DNA of 64,000 nt. It comes from Varroa destructor. Its lineage: Eukaryota; Arthropoda; Arachnida; Mesostigmata; Varroidae. The notes under the pieces are model-generated. The model had not been told where the DNA came from and ran no database searches. It saw only the letters and a list, made by a program, of their open reading frames with translations. Position 1 is the stretch's first letter. Each line of letters begins with the position of its first letter. The stretch is taken from positions 399,333 through 463,332 of the forward strand of contig NW_019211459.1 in assembly GCF_002443255.2 (NCBI RefSeq), written 5' to 3'. Shown here piece after piece: positions 1 to 12,400 of the stretch. The translations under genes were made by a program, and so were the position numbers.

Positions 1-1153
1 TTCTTCGCTGAAGAAGTTCCCAATCCACCTAATCCAAGTCGCATCTATACAGAATCTAACTCAAGCATCTCTGTATATATACACCCCATGATGTCATGAG
101 CTTGAAACGAAGCCTATAAATAGTTAACAAGTGTATAGCGGGATAGGACCACTAGAGCCAACGTTTGTTAAATGCTGTCGTCGTAAACAAACGATGCAAA
201 ACGAACTTCACACGTATATTTGTCGAAGATTCGGCCAAATGGAGTTCGCTGATGGTTATGGATGGCGGAGAATTATGGAGAGAAACTGTAAATTGAAGAC
301 ACCTGTACCAATAAAATAGGTTTATATGGGTTAAATGTGGGGCTATATGGGTCAGCAGTAATTTCGTGCAAAAAAATCTCTTATTCTGAGAGCTGTGATC
401 ATGGCTAGGCAAGCTGACGCTTTATAGTCAGTCATCTATTTTAATCTTTAATTTTAGTCAGTCTACGTTATGATTCGTCTGCTATAGGGCGATATTAAGT
501 TCAATGAAGCCGGCTTTTAAATGGTGCAGATATTAGCGCAAGCAGGATTTGCATTTTGTTCGAGGAGAGGATAGTAATAGCAATAAAGTCAACTTTACTG
601 ATATCAAACTTGTATAATTACCTTGGCTGTGTACGATCCTGGTGGAAATAATTATCCATAGTAAACTCTGATGACTAACTGCAATGTAATGTCCATGTTG
701 ACAATATTGTTTTGTCCGAACGATGTGTCGTACCAATAAACCCGTTAAAATTTACTTTAATTACCACATGCAGGATAATATATAACACAGTTATGTACTC
801 GGTAGACGGGCAGTTCTTTCCATTGTCCTGTTAACGTCGATGGCAACCGATATAATATATGCTCGAAATAGGGTAAACCCGGCGAACTTATCTAGTCCTG
901 GCCAAAAGAGCCCTCCGAGTAATCATGTAGTATAACGTTTTTTATCGTTACGGAGCTGCCCCATATAGCCTTACCTCTCGAAATTCAGCGACTGTTAAAT
1001 TTTTTGGTGTAAAAATTCTAAATCAATAGGAATGGTCCCCGTAGCTTGCTCTATCTGCCCTTGTCTGTCTCGATCAGAAGGGTCATCCTCGCATACGAAG
1101 GTTACATGATACTCTGACGTAGAATGATGATACATTCAATTTTATCGTTTTAG
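1..1153. other. Left edge, no gene seen
   Basis: AT-rich sequence with only short shadow-like frames on both strands. I see no cysteine-rich or otherwise recognisable coding segment, no tRNA-like fold and no mobile element. Confidence 0.6.
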
Positions 1154-1163
1154 CCCTATCAAG

Positions 1164-1266
1164 ATGCGCTGTCGTGGCTCAAACGATTGCTCGCCAAATA
1201 AACAGTGCGTTGAGTCAACTTGCCATTGTTTGCCACCGTTCGTCGCCGACGGGGACGTATGTAAAG
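1164..1266 (+). CDS. Isolated EB/EGF-like cysteine-rich exon candidate
   Basis: Read from 1164, the frame gives MRCRGSNDCSPNKQCVESTC followed by HCLPPFVADGDVCKG. This is a compact cysteine pattern like the EB/EGF-like modules of arthropod secreted proteins. It ends at AAAG|GTCAGT, a good phase-1 donor. An AG at 1163 (phase 0), the TTTTAG at 1153 (phase 2), or translation starting at the ATG are all possible left ends. It lies 5 kb upstream of the Dumpy-like signal peptide on the same strand, so it should belong to another gene, mostly outside the window or undetected. A longer frame in another register overlaps it and is probably a shadow. Confidence 0.4.
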
Positions 1267-1555
1267 GTCAGTGTAACACTAACAATATTATCCTTCATTG
1301 AAAAACTAGTTTTTCTCCTCAAAACAGCTAGATACGTGGTACGTGTTACTTCAAGTTCACCGGCACACGACTCCTTAATTGATAGCAATCGTCGTCGTGT
1401 TAATACTAAAGCTCACGGACGACCTTCTAGTTCATTGCTGTCAATTAATAACATCTCTTGGTGCACAGAATTTAGCTTTTCCTTGACCCCTAACCACGTA
1501 TATCTTACACTGAATGAACGAAATATTGGCGTACACCGTTACTTCTAAACCTTTG

Positions 1556-1717
1556 CAGTTGCTGCCCCATTCACTGCCTAGCAAATACAGCGTACAGCGC
1601 GTGCTGCTGCTGAAGGGTCCACTCAATACATGCGAGTGTCACTCGGGTTGTTTTAAGCTAGCACGCAATGATCCCAATAGATGTTTTTGTTTTGGAGGAT
1701 CACTTACAGCCAACTAG
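1556..1717 (+). CDS. Weak candidate exon, cysteine-containing
   Basis: After a good acceptor (AAACCTTTGCAG) the phase-0 frame stays open to a TAG at 1715-1717 and ends ...NTCECHSGCFKLARNDPNRC FCFGG. It has six cysteines in a short span and is GC-richer than its surroundings. It does not follow in phase from the 1164-1266 candidate (phase 1), and I do not recognise a family. Confidence 0.2.
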   Translation, partial: QLLPHSLPSKYSVQRVLLLKGPLNTCECHSGCFKLARNDPNRCFCFGGSLTAN

Positions 1718-1721
1718 CAGG

Positions 1722-1848
1722 CTCAATGACGACAGAATGGCCGAACTCGTCCAGAATATGCAGAGTCACGTAGATGACGCATTTACGAATTGGTTTAATC
1801 ATCCCTCGGCCGCCATCGTCAAAAGCTTTTTTTGTCCTTCCGTCTAAT
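1722..1848 (+). CDS. Weak candidate terminal exon, unknown product
   Basis: The stretch after CTAGCAG is open for about 41 codons to TAA at 1846-1848. It contains MAELVQNMQSHVDDAFTNWF, which looks amphipathic and protein-like. There is no recognised domain. The minus strand is also open here for 80 codons, so coding potential is ambiguous. Confidence 0.15.
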
Positions 1849-4779
1849 GACAATGGATCAAGCTGCTCCGACTTCGGTGAAATTTGCCGACTATTTGTTT
1901 TATGAGGGTGCAGCGGTTTTCTGTCACGGCCAAACCATGATGACATCGTTCCTTAGCGAACACTTTCAGTGCTCTCAGAGCCATCGAATAGCCTGATGTG
2001 TATCACAACTTTCTCTGCAACTCATTGACCGTCAAACGTCTCTATATTGACGTACTGGATAGGAAGTCATGGCAAAAGTGAACAGTATAGTTACCTGGAA
2101 AAGGGACATTGAGCGTCTTGTTTGAGAGGGCTAGCTGTGTCTTAACGGTCTATGATCGGAATAGTCTAATTGAAAATCGTTCGCCAATCGTATTAGGGGG
2201 TTAGGTTTTCCTTTCTGTTGGTCTTTGTGGATTAAATTGTCGATGTACTAGATTGCAATGTGATGTCTGACTCATGCGATTACGTACACAAAAAGCCAAA
2301 TAGCAGTTATACGGGTTTATGTTTGTGATGAGTATAATACCAGTTTCTGTTGTTGTTGCAACGGTTTGTTCTGTGTAAGCGAGCTAAATACGCACACTGC
2401 ATCTATCAGCATTTGGCTGGTCAACGTTTCCAAAAGACGCTGCGGTCGACTGACGTTCCGAACGCTTCGGCGGCCTACCATCTGGCCTGACTCTGTTCTG
2501 AAAGGTCCGTCTATTGAATCATCACTCAATTTACGGTTCTAGGTGGACGGAGCAATGGCAACTACTTTAAGAATGATCGTCTAGAAGAAAAGCTTGAAAG
2601 TCGATAAAGAGTGTCTCCGAACCTCGTATTATCAAATAGAATGTCTAGCCATTGATTTCTTCATTATAGTATTGCTGTTCTTGCCAGAATAATGTTGCAT
2701 TTTTGTATTAGTTCAAAGATCAGTCACTCCGACAGAGAAGCGACGATTCGTTGGTAGTTGGTGCAGCGTCAATGGGAGCCGTCTAAGCACCGACGTCACG
2801 CAATTAACGCAATCTGTTTTTCGTCGATTCGTTTCTACGCTCGGTCCCGGCTCGTGGCTATAGGATGCATACCGATCTCTGGGCCCATCCGTTTTGGCTA
2901 TTTCTAATACTTGTCCTGTTATTACTGGAGCTGACCAACTTGATACGTCTGTTATTCCTGCAGCAGCTAGATATTTACAACGAAGATCTAGTTTCGATGC
3001 TCAGGGTCGCATATATGTTTCAAGAATAGCTAGAATAATTTGGTACGACTCGCTGCCGTAAGCAACAGAAGTGCTCCAATCTGCCGTCGAAATGGCTTTA
3101 AAAAAATGAATCTGTCATGCGCCCACGCGTAGAGAAGGACACGATGTATTGTAAAATACAGTAGAATGGCAAACAGCTCGTGAACTGTGATAAAACTGAA
3201 TTAGGACCATACCGCAAAACACGTCATCTTACATTGATTTCAGTTGGACGGTAAAGCCAGTTCTTCGTCAACAATGGATTACAACATTGCTGACACATTC
3301 TGACAAATTTTTACGATATGCATAGTGTCACAGACATCTTGTTTACTGATTGTTTGGGTAGCTAACTATATATATATTTTCTATATCGTGTATTTAGCTT
3401 CACAGTAACCGTACATCCAAACCGGTAGCATGAAAACATCTATTTCTAATGCGATTTTTTTTTACGTACGAGTAACTTGGTTGGTTCGTTCATAGTAAGT
3501 TGGGAAACAGCACCGAGTGTCGATAGTGGCAACTTGAGATAGATTCATTTTAAGCATAAACGTAATTGATAATTTTTCACTAGTCCCTTAGATTACTTGG
3601 CTACGTTGTTTTTTTTGGTAGCACATTATTCGCTTAAGGAACTTAGTCATTGCGGACGCACCATTAAGTTGAAACACAGAAAAAAAGTCGTCCTTGCCGA
3701 ATTTAGCGCTGTCCTCACGGGACTGGCACCGTTTTTCTAACGACCGGTATTGGATACGTGTTACTCTAATTAGAGTATGGAGGAGATAATTTGGCTTCTT
3801 TGGAACGTACGTATTGAAAGATCATATAGGAAGCTTGCCGACGCCACTCGCGAAATCCACTATCGTCCATGTTTTCCTTTACAAAATAGAGTTTCGGCTA
3901 ATCACTACAAAGAGTAAAATAATCAAGTGTTAGCTTTGTAGCAATTGTAAAAAACATCTTTGGAAACTGTTATAAGTCAAAAAATCTCACCCTGATATAT
4001 TTAGAATAGACAGTAGCAATCTAATTTTACAGCATATTTTATAGCTTAAAATTTCATTAGTGGTGAGCCGCTTACTTGGCAACGTATGTTTTTGTTTTTA
4101 TTTTCGCGTAGACTATTGATGCACTACCTGATTCGAAACATTGTCAGTTAGAAAAAACCAATTTCCCCGTCATAATTACAATCGTCTCCTATTCCGAGCT
4201 TCATATGTCGGTATGAAGTTTGCTTGAGCTAGAGTAACCGACTCCTAGGAGGTTCAATTCGACGCGAGCAGTAAATCAAATTTCTGCGTATCCTGTGGAC
4301 TCCTGCGCCTGAAGAAATCGTAGCATCCATGCGTTTCGCGTAAAGCTGATCTAAGCCAAACTAGGTCAATCTTCTCGTCTCAATTTTTTCCATAAATACG
4401 AGTATTCATTGCCTAGGAGACATAAGTCCTGTTGGTGCATTTTTTGTCTTTAAGCCTACCGTTCGCCCTTGGAAAGCCCTTACTGAATGTCGTCTCGATC
4501 CCCACCGTTGTGCTTGAGATTGTATTACGCAAACGATGAGTACACATACAAGTGGTGATTATAATAGCGAATGAAGTTATCCGTGTTGAATATCTGTGCG
4601 CATGTACTGTTACTAGTTTCCTGCGCCGTATCTATTCTAGGTCGGCTAACAGGGTGATAGAGTTGATTGGGGTCAATTTGAATTTTGGTGCCCATTCCTC
4701 ACTCATATATACAGGCTTGCGTCCGAGAGTGGGTAGTTTGCAATAGTCTGTGACGTACTATTTTAGTTCTATGAGAGTG
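1849..4779. other. Intergenic, no gene seen
   Basis: AT-rich, with T-runs around 3450-3620 and a 16-bp perfect palindrome at 3762-3777. The longest frames are under 75 codons and show no family features. Confidence 0.6.
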
Positions 4780-6173
4780 TTCGTCGCGTACGTTTGTCCG
4801 TCTTCCTGGTTCTGTGCGTGTGCGCGCATTGGCAACGGTGTCGCGTTTGCACCGTTCAGCAGTGCACGACGAAATGGGCCCTCAGCAACTAATTGGTGGC
4901 CACGGGCCGTTTGCTTGCAAGAAGCTCGCGCGCACTGTGAATGTTTCAAGCGGACGTATGTTGTCTTCGGGAACTTACAAAGACATGTACGGACACTCGC
5001 TGACTAACGTAATCGACTGCTACGAGATCAAGAGACAAGCTGCATAGAAGAAATTATAGCAGCAGCAGGGACTGATGCTGTGTGGGAAGTTCGTGCTGTG
5101 ACAATAGCTACCAGCACTTCACGGGCACCATCGCTGTCCATAGGGGGACTATCAGCCGAGTTCTCGTCACTGCCGCAACGGCCGCGGACCAATCCCACCA
5201 GCATCACGCTCATGTGTTGGCTGTGGCAGTTATTAGATGACAAATACTTTACGGTCGTTGTTAAAACTATGGTACCAGTGACTCAAAAACGCGCGTGGTA
5301 TCATAGTCAGCCATATACAGTCTGTTGATGGTTGTTATAGTAGCTTAATTATCAGTCTACGTGTAATGAGCGTCATGTGCATGTCCCAAGAGGCGAGGAG
5401 AATACTGGGACTGCTTACGCACGTATATTGTATGTGTAATATATTTGTCATACACTTGCAGCAAAGGGGTAGGAGTTATACACGATATTACCACTAGTAC
5501 TGATACGAGACAATTGGCGTCACGCTATGCAACGGTAGTAGCGGATCACGTTATGTCGACTTACTTCGTCGTCCGCTGCCATCCAGCTCGATGATGTACT
5601 TTCCGAAGTGGCGGACGATCGAGTACTGATTCGGTGCTGCCTCTGGCGGCCCGTCCGTCCTACGGGCTCGCAGCCCTCACCACTATTACCATTCAGTTGA
5701 CACTTTATTGTGCTAGCATTCGGAATGTCGTTTAGCATCGATAGCAACAGATCGGGCAGACGTGCGGCAGGTGAATCAGTGAAAATCAGTGATAGCGTAT
5801 TGTATGCTGCTGTCTCATCGGTATCGTCTTCGTCTGCTTCGTGCATCACTAACCGTTGTTGCATCCCTCCGTTCCATAGTCGCCGGTCGAAGTGGCCCCT
5901 CTGCCCCCTTTCATAACCGCGGAGAAAACGGTCCACCTAACCGCTTGCTTGCGGATAACGAAAGCGAAAGGAGATATCCTTTCAACGGGATCACGTAAAG
6001 TTTACGCTCCAGCGAATAAAGCATTTGTGTTGTGTACCGGATTAATGGCGTCGATTGTGTGATCCGTGTAGCAGCAAAAGTCGCTGTGTAACGTCTCATC
6101 AGCTCGGAAAACTATTCCGAATTCACCACGGCTACCTCTTAGAATAACGCGGGGCCGCCAGGCCGCCGTTGCA
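4780..6173 (+). promoter_or_regulatory. GC-richer region, probable promoter and 5' UTR of the Dumpy-like gene
   Basis: Base composition rises in two islands (about 4,780-5,240 and 5,530-6,173), the second running straight into the start codon at 6174. Both strands show several overlapping open frames, none with a recognisable domain, which is what GC-rich non-coding DNA gives. CTCTTAG|AATAAC at about 6,140 could be a 5' UTR splice acceptor. No TATA box or initiator can be assigned with confidence. Inferred from position only. Confidence 0.35.
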
Positions 6174-6417
6174 ATGAAGGCAACGCGCTCAGCGCTTAAC
6201 TATTACTTCGCCATTGGGCGGGTGTTGTCATGCTTGACAACTCTAGCCGTGGTGCTGTCTCTAGCTTTGAGAGCAACGTGGGCATACAAACGCCCCGCAG
6301 GTGGCATTCATGATGACGATGATGATCATAGGCCTGCCACAGCGATCGGAACAGTGTTTTATGACCCACCCCAGCCGCCGCAATCGCAACACCCCGGAAT
6401 CTATGTGAGACAAAAAG
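6174..6417 (+). CDS. dpy: Dumpy-like exon 1: start codon and signal peptide
   Basis: The ATG at 6174 is the first Met of the open frame. It opens a classic secretory signal: a short basic n-region, a hydrophobic core around residues 16-33 (VLSCLTTLAVVLSLAL) and an A-T-W-A cleavage context near residue 37. The mature start is low-complexity, with a run of five Asp at about residues 46-51 followed by Pro/Gln-rich sequence, and has no cysteine modules. The exon ends in phase 1 at AAAAAG|GTAGTA. It joins to exon 2 to give VRQKDPCDWMQCG. One or more exons could be missing in between, because the first module lacks its usual leading half-module. Confidence 0.8.
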
Positions 6418-9400
6418 GTAGTAAATTTTCATTGACGCAGTAAAATAGACGCTGACGCTTTGAGAGTAAGATAGCATTTATGAAGTGACTTTCGTAGAGT
6501 AGTATGTGAGAAACGTCTACGTCTAACTCTGGATCGGTCTATAGATCGGAAGTTAGCTGATCAGACAAAAGTTAAGTCGGGCAGTGTAGTTAAAAGAAGC
6601 TCACAGGTCGAATACATAACATCAATAAATAAATACATAACAATAAGTCCGACTGGATGCCGTCATGAAAACTTACAACCAGCATTTTTATATTATTAGC
6701 TGTGTTTATATTATTATTTTATATTATTAACTTAGCTTTTACCAGAAGCTGTGAGAAGCGAGCTGGGGAAAAAAATAGGTCTTCCAGTGTCAGCAACAAT
6801 ATCTTGCGTCTTGACTGTTCTCTTTCTGGACTGGGGTTACCGAGATTAGAGCCCGTACCTTTCTAGACTATTTTTTAAACATTTCTTCGAATAAAAAAGA
6901 AGACTGTAACCAAACTGATCAAATACCAGTTTATGAGAAAATCTGCCATTTTTCAGTTCATTTATATCCTTTCATTAAAGCTGTATATTCAAGCATTTCA
7001 CTCTCCAGACGCAGTCGTATGCGCTATATCGATTATACATCTATTTAAGATTCCACACTAATCAATTTTACATCGAGATTTTTGCCTCTGTGCGTGCGTG
7101 CGTGCGTGCGTGCGCGCGCTTGTTTGCAAGTTCTCTTTATAATGTAGAGCTTAATTCAGGTTAATAATAGTAGGTTGTTTCAACGGTTTATGAAGACGTA
7201 GCACGCGTGTACTGGGCACCAGCTTATCAATGGCGCAGATCTAAACTGGAACTATTAAAAATTGCTTTAGTCAGAATCGTGTTGACGAATGGCAGAGAAA
7301 TAAGGTCCAAGAAAATTTGAAAGATTCTGAAACACAAATATAATAGTTAGACTTTTCCTTTCGGTATTGCGGTAAAAGCAAGGTTAATTTACTCTCGTGT
7401 CTCCATTGGTAACTGTGACCGCATAAATTCCTGAAACCCTGGTAGTTCGCTTATGATCGATTATAGCACAACGAAATGTAGGTATTTTTACAGTTAATCA
7501 ATGACTGATCGATCAATCAATCGATCAATGGTAGATTGAATCATCATTATCGTCGTTATGATGGTTTGTATAATCATTCTTGCATGGTTTGTGAAACAAT
7601 GGGTGACTGCCACTCACTGAATAAGACAAAATGAAATAGTTGCTTCGTGTCCGGTAATGCGCCATGTTATTTTTCGTACGGACTAACAAAATCGTAAGAT
7701 GTAGTTTGTAACAACAACAATCTCTCCAACGCGTCCTCCTTATAAGGTTAGTTATACTACTATATAGCTACTGTCTAGTAAAGACATACTGTCTTTTACA
7801 TCAGTAGCTACTGCGGATCCTGTTTTCTACATATTTGACATTGGTTGAGGGTGCGCATTCTAACGCGGCAATTTTGAAAATGTCTCTTACGCAGTAAAAC
7901 GCGAACAGATCGTTACCTTCTACGTCAACGAACGCGAAGGTTTCGACCGATTGAATTTCGTCTATCGAATGTATATACTATTTTGGATTACGAATGTATA
8001 TATATACTTTTTTGTGTTGTTGACCAACAAAATTAGAATTTCCTCCGCCCACTACCAGCTTTTCTATGTAAGTGGAGGCCATCGTGGGGCCGCGATGACT
8101 GAGCCCTCTTAGCATTTACCTTGCATGCATAGAAGCAACGATGTATAAACAAGCTTGATGCTGCTGCTCCGGCATAAGCTAGTAACGTTCATCACTACCA
8201 TGTCTATCTGTCGCCACTCCGAACAGTACGACAATATTTTCACACATTAGCGCTACTTGATCTTATGGGGAAATATTCCGCAGAAATATCTAGATTTGTT
8301 TGTGCCACCTCGGCGTGGAGCAAGCAACGGAACTATCGTCATTTTGTCCTCTGCTAGCGTTGTTTCCGAAAATTGTCAGAGTCGTAAAGCGTTCAGCTGC
8401 CTAAGCGGAAATCGAACATATCCGAGAACGGATGAAGTAATTTTTATAATACGTGAGGGAGCTTGATTGTGTTTGTGAATTGGCACTTTGTGAAGGACAA
8501 GTGTATATATATATAGCTAACCCGCATTAGGAGACTTTACAGACGTATTATTAGTTGCTTACTTGCGGTTAGAGTTCCCGTAGAAAAAGATCAGGCTGTC
8601 CTGCTTCTGTTGGCCCCACGGACAATAGCCTCCAAGCCTATTCTTTCTTCGCTTAGCAAAATACCCGAATATAAGTTTTTCAATCGATGTGTATTTTTCT
8701 TCTAGTTTAGATATTGGCTGGACTTCTGATGGACTAGTCCCTAGCGCATACGCTTAGAGAAATCATTACAAACACCAACTGTTCATACGCGAATGTTAAG
8801 TTTTTACTCGACCGATAGAAATCATCGTGAAAATTGATTAATTCAAGTGTCCACGTATCGATTTTGTCTTACAGGCTATATTTGCCCCTTTAGTGACCAT
8901 TGCAATACGCTGTACAGTCGATAGTTACGATTTTGTAGCCATAGGCCTTGCCCATCTCTGAAGATCGTGTTTGCCTCGAACGCCGTTGTCCGGCTTCAGC
9001 TGCATCCTACTGAGATAAGTGTTGCCAATTTGTGGTAATGGTCACTTCGATTACTCTGTACAGAAACACATACAGATGCTCGAAGAAGAATTGCTTTCCC
9101 GCTCATTTATTTACTAGCTTATGCTGTTGCGGCAAGAATGAATAGGACAGCAGCAGCAGCAGCAGCAGAAAAAGTAACATGTGTGCTGCTGCGGCCACCA
9201 CAAGACGCCTGAGCCTGCCGCTGCGGTAGTCGCCAGTCGTTCATCTCACACGTCTGCCCACCGCTTTAAACCGAGATAGCGAATAGTGCGGGGGCTCCTC
9301 ATGGCGACTTACGGATACCGGCAGCAGTCGCGATAGCGGCTGCAACAGCGATTCCAATAAGAGCAACGGCAGTAACGATCGTATCGCGGAATAAGACGGT

Positions 9401-12400
9401 TCACGTACAGAATGCAATGGTTTAATATTATCCACACCGTTCTCACCTTTAGTCAGTCAGTCAGTCAGTCAGTCAATCAGCCGGGCAAGCTACTGATTGT
9501 CCGACTATGGTTTCCTGCGACGATTGGTTGATTGATATGGCTGTTTGTGTTGTTTTCGAAAATCGGCTCGTGCGATAATGCTTTTCCACCGCCTGCATTA
9601 TTGCGTGGTAACCTCCGATTCTTCAGTCAATCAAATGATGATGTAAAGATTATTGAATAATAGAAATTTCACAGTGAGATCCGATTTTGAAGACAACTAC
9701 AGATTTGACAGTTATGGAAGGTCTGAGTGAAACAAAAGACGCCGACTTTAAATAGACATTGGTTAGGACCAAACGAACGTAATCCGGCACTATTAACTAA
9801 TTGATATATAGCAATGCTCCAATGGAGCGTTTTTGGCCTGCTTTCTTAGTGTGGACAAGAATCTCTCGCTAGTGTAAAATCGAAAGGGGCATTTTGCCTT
9901 TTATTGCCGAGCTGATAGAGAATATTAAAATAATTCTCAAAACAATTACGCTCTTATGCCTGCAAGCATGAATGAATACGACCGTTTTTCATTGTCGTCG
10001 AAAAATACGCGCTCTTCTGCAGATGCTAGACTTTTAAAATAAAATTCAGGTAATTTTTTTGGCTTGGCTTGTATTAAATTGTAAAATATTAAATGATAGC
10101 GATCCAATATGTTCCAGATGGAACGCCTCTGTCTATGACTTGAATTTTCGTCACAATGTTAATCCGAGTCAGCACGGTCTTGGCTTGCTCCAGATAAGAT
10201 GACTGAATCATTCGACAGTATAGTGAATCTGTAAAAAGAATGTAGAAAGAGGAGCTGGAATTGAGCTGGACGAATTGCTTATCCCTCGTCTAGTTTGGCT
10301 CTCGTATTATGTCAACGGATCCCGGTATCATCCGGTATAGCGTCATTAGAATACGAAACCGCGACTAGTACACTCAAAGCCGTCTACGAAATCAGGCCAG
10401 GACTGAGGACAACGAGAATTAGATTGGAAGCAGGACTGACAACGGTTGATGAATAAACCGCCTGCCAATCTTCCCAGCTGCGATTCCAATCTATACATCG
10501 GTGACATAGCGTCTGAAGGCAACACGAGACATAACTTAAAAATCCACAAGCGTAAAATCTAAACTTAGCGCATCCGTTGTGCGCATATGTAGGAACGCAC
10601 TGATATTGAAAAGCTATCGAATTTTATCTGTTTTCATCACACGTATGTTACTGTATATAAAATAACGTAGTTCTTTTTTGCCTAGAAGCTACAAGTAGCA
10701 TTACATCGCCGCAATGTACATTTGTTTTTCTTGTCGTTTGCTATAATGGGTCTTTTCCAAGTTCGGGTAATTTGTCCAGTCAAGAAACATTTACGTTCTT
10801 TCCAGGTTCTAGCCCTAAACGCTACTAACAGAGACACTAGTGCACGACTACGTCAACCGACTAGATTGAAGACAGCCACCTTGATTAATTTCTATGAGCT
10901 TAGACCGAAGGATCTACACATGCATGCTTGGCAAACTAATAAAAATAATTATTCACTGTCTTCTGCATCGTTTGATGATGACTCTTAAAAGACCCATCGC
11001 TCAGCCATCTTCCCAAAGGACTAATCTGGGCTTAGACAGCTTGTTTGGGGTGAGACTGACTTAGTAGACATAAAAGACATCGTAGTTTTACGATGTCTTT
11101 TAGCAACGAATTCTAAAGGAAATCATTTGGCCGAATCAGTGTACATGTTCCCGCCGCGTCGCATACGTATAATCTGCAGCATGAAGCATTTCCAGTCTTC
11201 GCGTACCACAACAGTAGAAAAGACCTGTTCCGGCTTACATATGAGGGTTCTGTAACTGGCACCGCCTATAGTGAAGGCTATATACATATATATTTAAGGC
11301 TAGATAATGATACACCTTCATCGAACGTGGTTCAAGACAATCTAACGATGTCAATGTACAAACAACGGTCCTCAAGCACACATAGAAGAAAAATGCACGT
11401 AGAGTCATCGCTTCGACATCTAAAGACGAAATCTATAAGCATACTGTCTACGACGATTTTCTGTAATGAATAGATCCTTGCGACTGGATGCAGTGTGGTC
11501 AGTTTGCGATCTGTGCCGTGGACGCCCGTGGCCAGCCAACGTGTTCCTGTAAAGCGGGTTGTTCCGGTGATCCGTATACAGGGTGCGCGGATGTGAATGA
11601 GTGCACAGCGAACCTGCCATTGGATCCAAATGGACCTTGCGGCTCCGGCGCTACATGCATCAATCTCGTCGGAAGCTACAAGGTACTTTCATTCAAGTAG
11701 CCATTTTTTAAGATTATCTTTTCCAATTTAGTATTTGGACGGACTAAAACGTGTTCACACGGGATGAGCGGTGCGGAGCATGAGCACTACAAACTGTGTT
11801 GGTAATATGAAAATTGTTTATTACAGATCATATATTATTTGGCATTGCCTTATTGACGCCAGTCGGTCCTTTACATATAACACATCTCAAGCGTATAGCG
11901 TCGTTTCACTGATGATATCGAACGCCATTTCTTTCTTTCTTTAACCTTCACACGATATGGACGGGTGGGAGGAAACAATTAGATATCGATTACTTTATTT
12001 TGTGTTTTTACTCAAACTCCGCCAATGACGCCATGCGCCAAATCTCTTCCAGAATAAACATTTTCCATTTCGATACACCCTCTCGGCGGACACTCAACCG
12101 CTATATTTAGGAACGTCTACTTAAAGCTCTTTCAGTCAAAAGGGCATAAACTATTCATATCTCGTGGATTTTGCTAAATTCACACAGATGAATATCGCGG
12201 GTTTTTAGGGTGTACGATAGCATAAATCTGCTTGCACACCATTTCTATTCTACGCCATAAGGTAAAATCATAACCATAACAGGCCCTTGACACTTACAGC
12301 CTCACATAGCTGATCAAATAGCGACATTTTGTCAATCGAATGACTCACTATTGAGCGCCATGTTGACAATGGTAGATTTGTAGTAGTTGCGCATATCGCG

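Larger units (their letters stand above)
6418..11473 (+). other. Intron 1 (5.06 kb)
   Basis: Bounded by AAAAAG|GTAGTA and GAATAG|ATCC. It contains a TGCG microsatellite, a CAG run, a GTCA run and a perfect hairpin just before exon 2, and is otherwise AT-rich. No cysteine-rich segment with usable splice sites was found. Long first introns of matrix genes often hold enhancers, but nothing specific can be read here. Confidence 0.6.

Noticed and set aside
4852..5047. Plus-strand open frame after GTTCAG|CAG in the GC-richer upstream region
   Set aside because: Phase-compatible with the orphan exon at 1164-1266, but it has no domain or cysteine pattern, and three frames are open over the same bases. 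More likely GC-rich non-coding DNA.
5520..5936. 138-codon minus-strand frame upstream of the Dumpy-like start
   Set aside because: Low-complexity Ser/Asp/Arg composition, a GC-rich context and no family resemblance. It overlaps the presumed 5' UTR or promoter.
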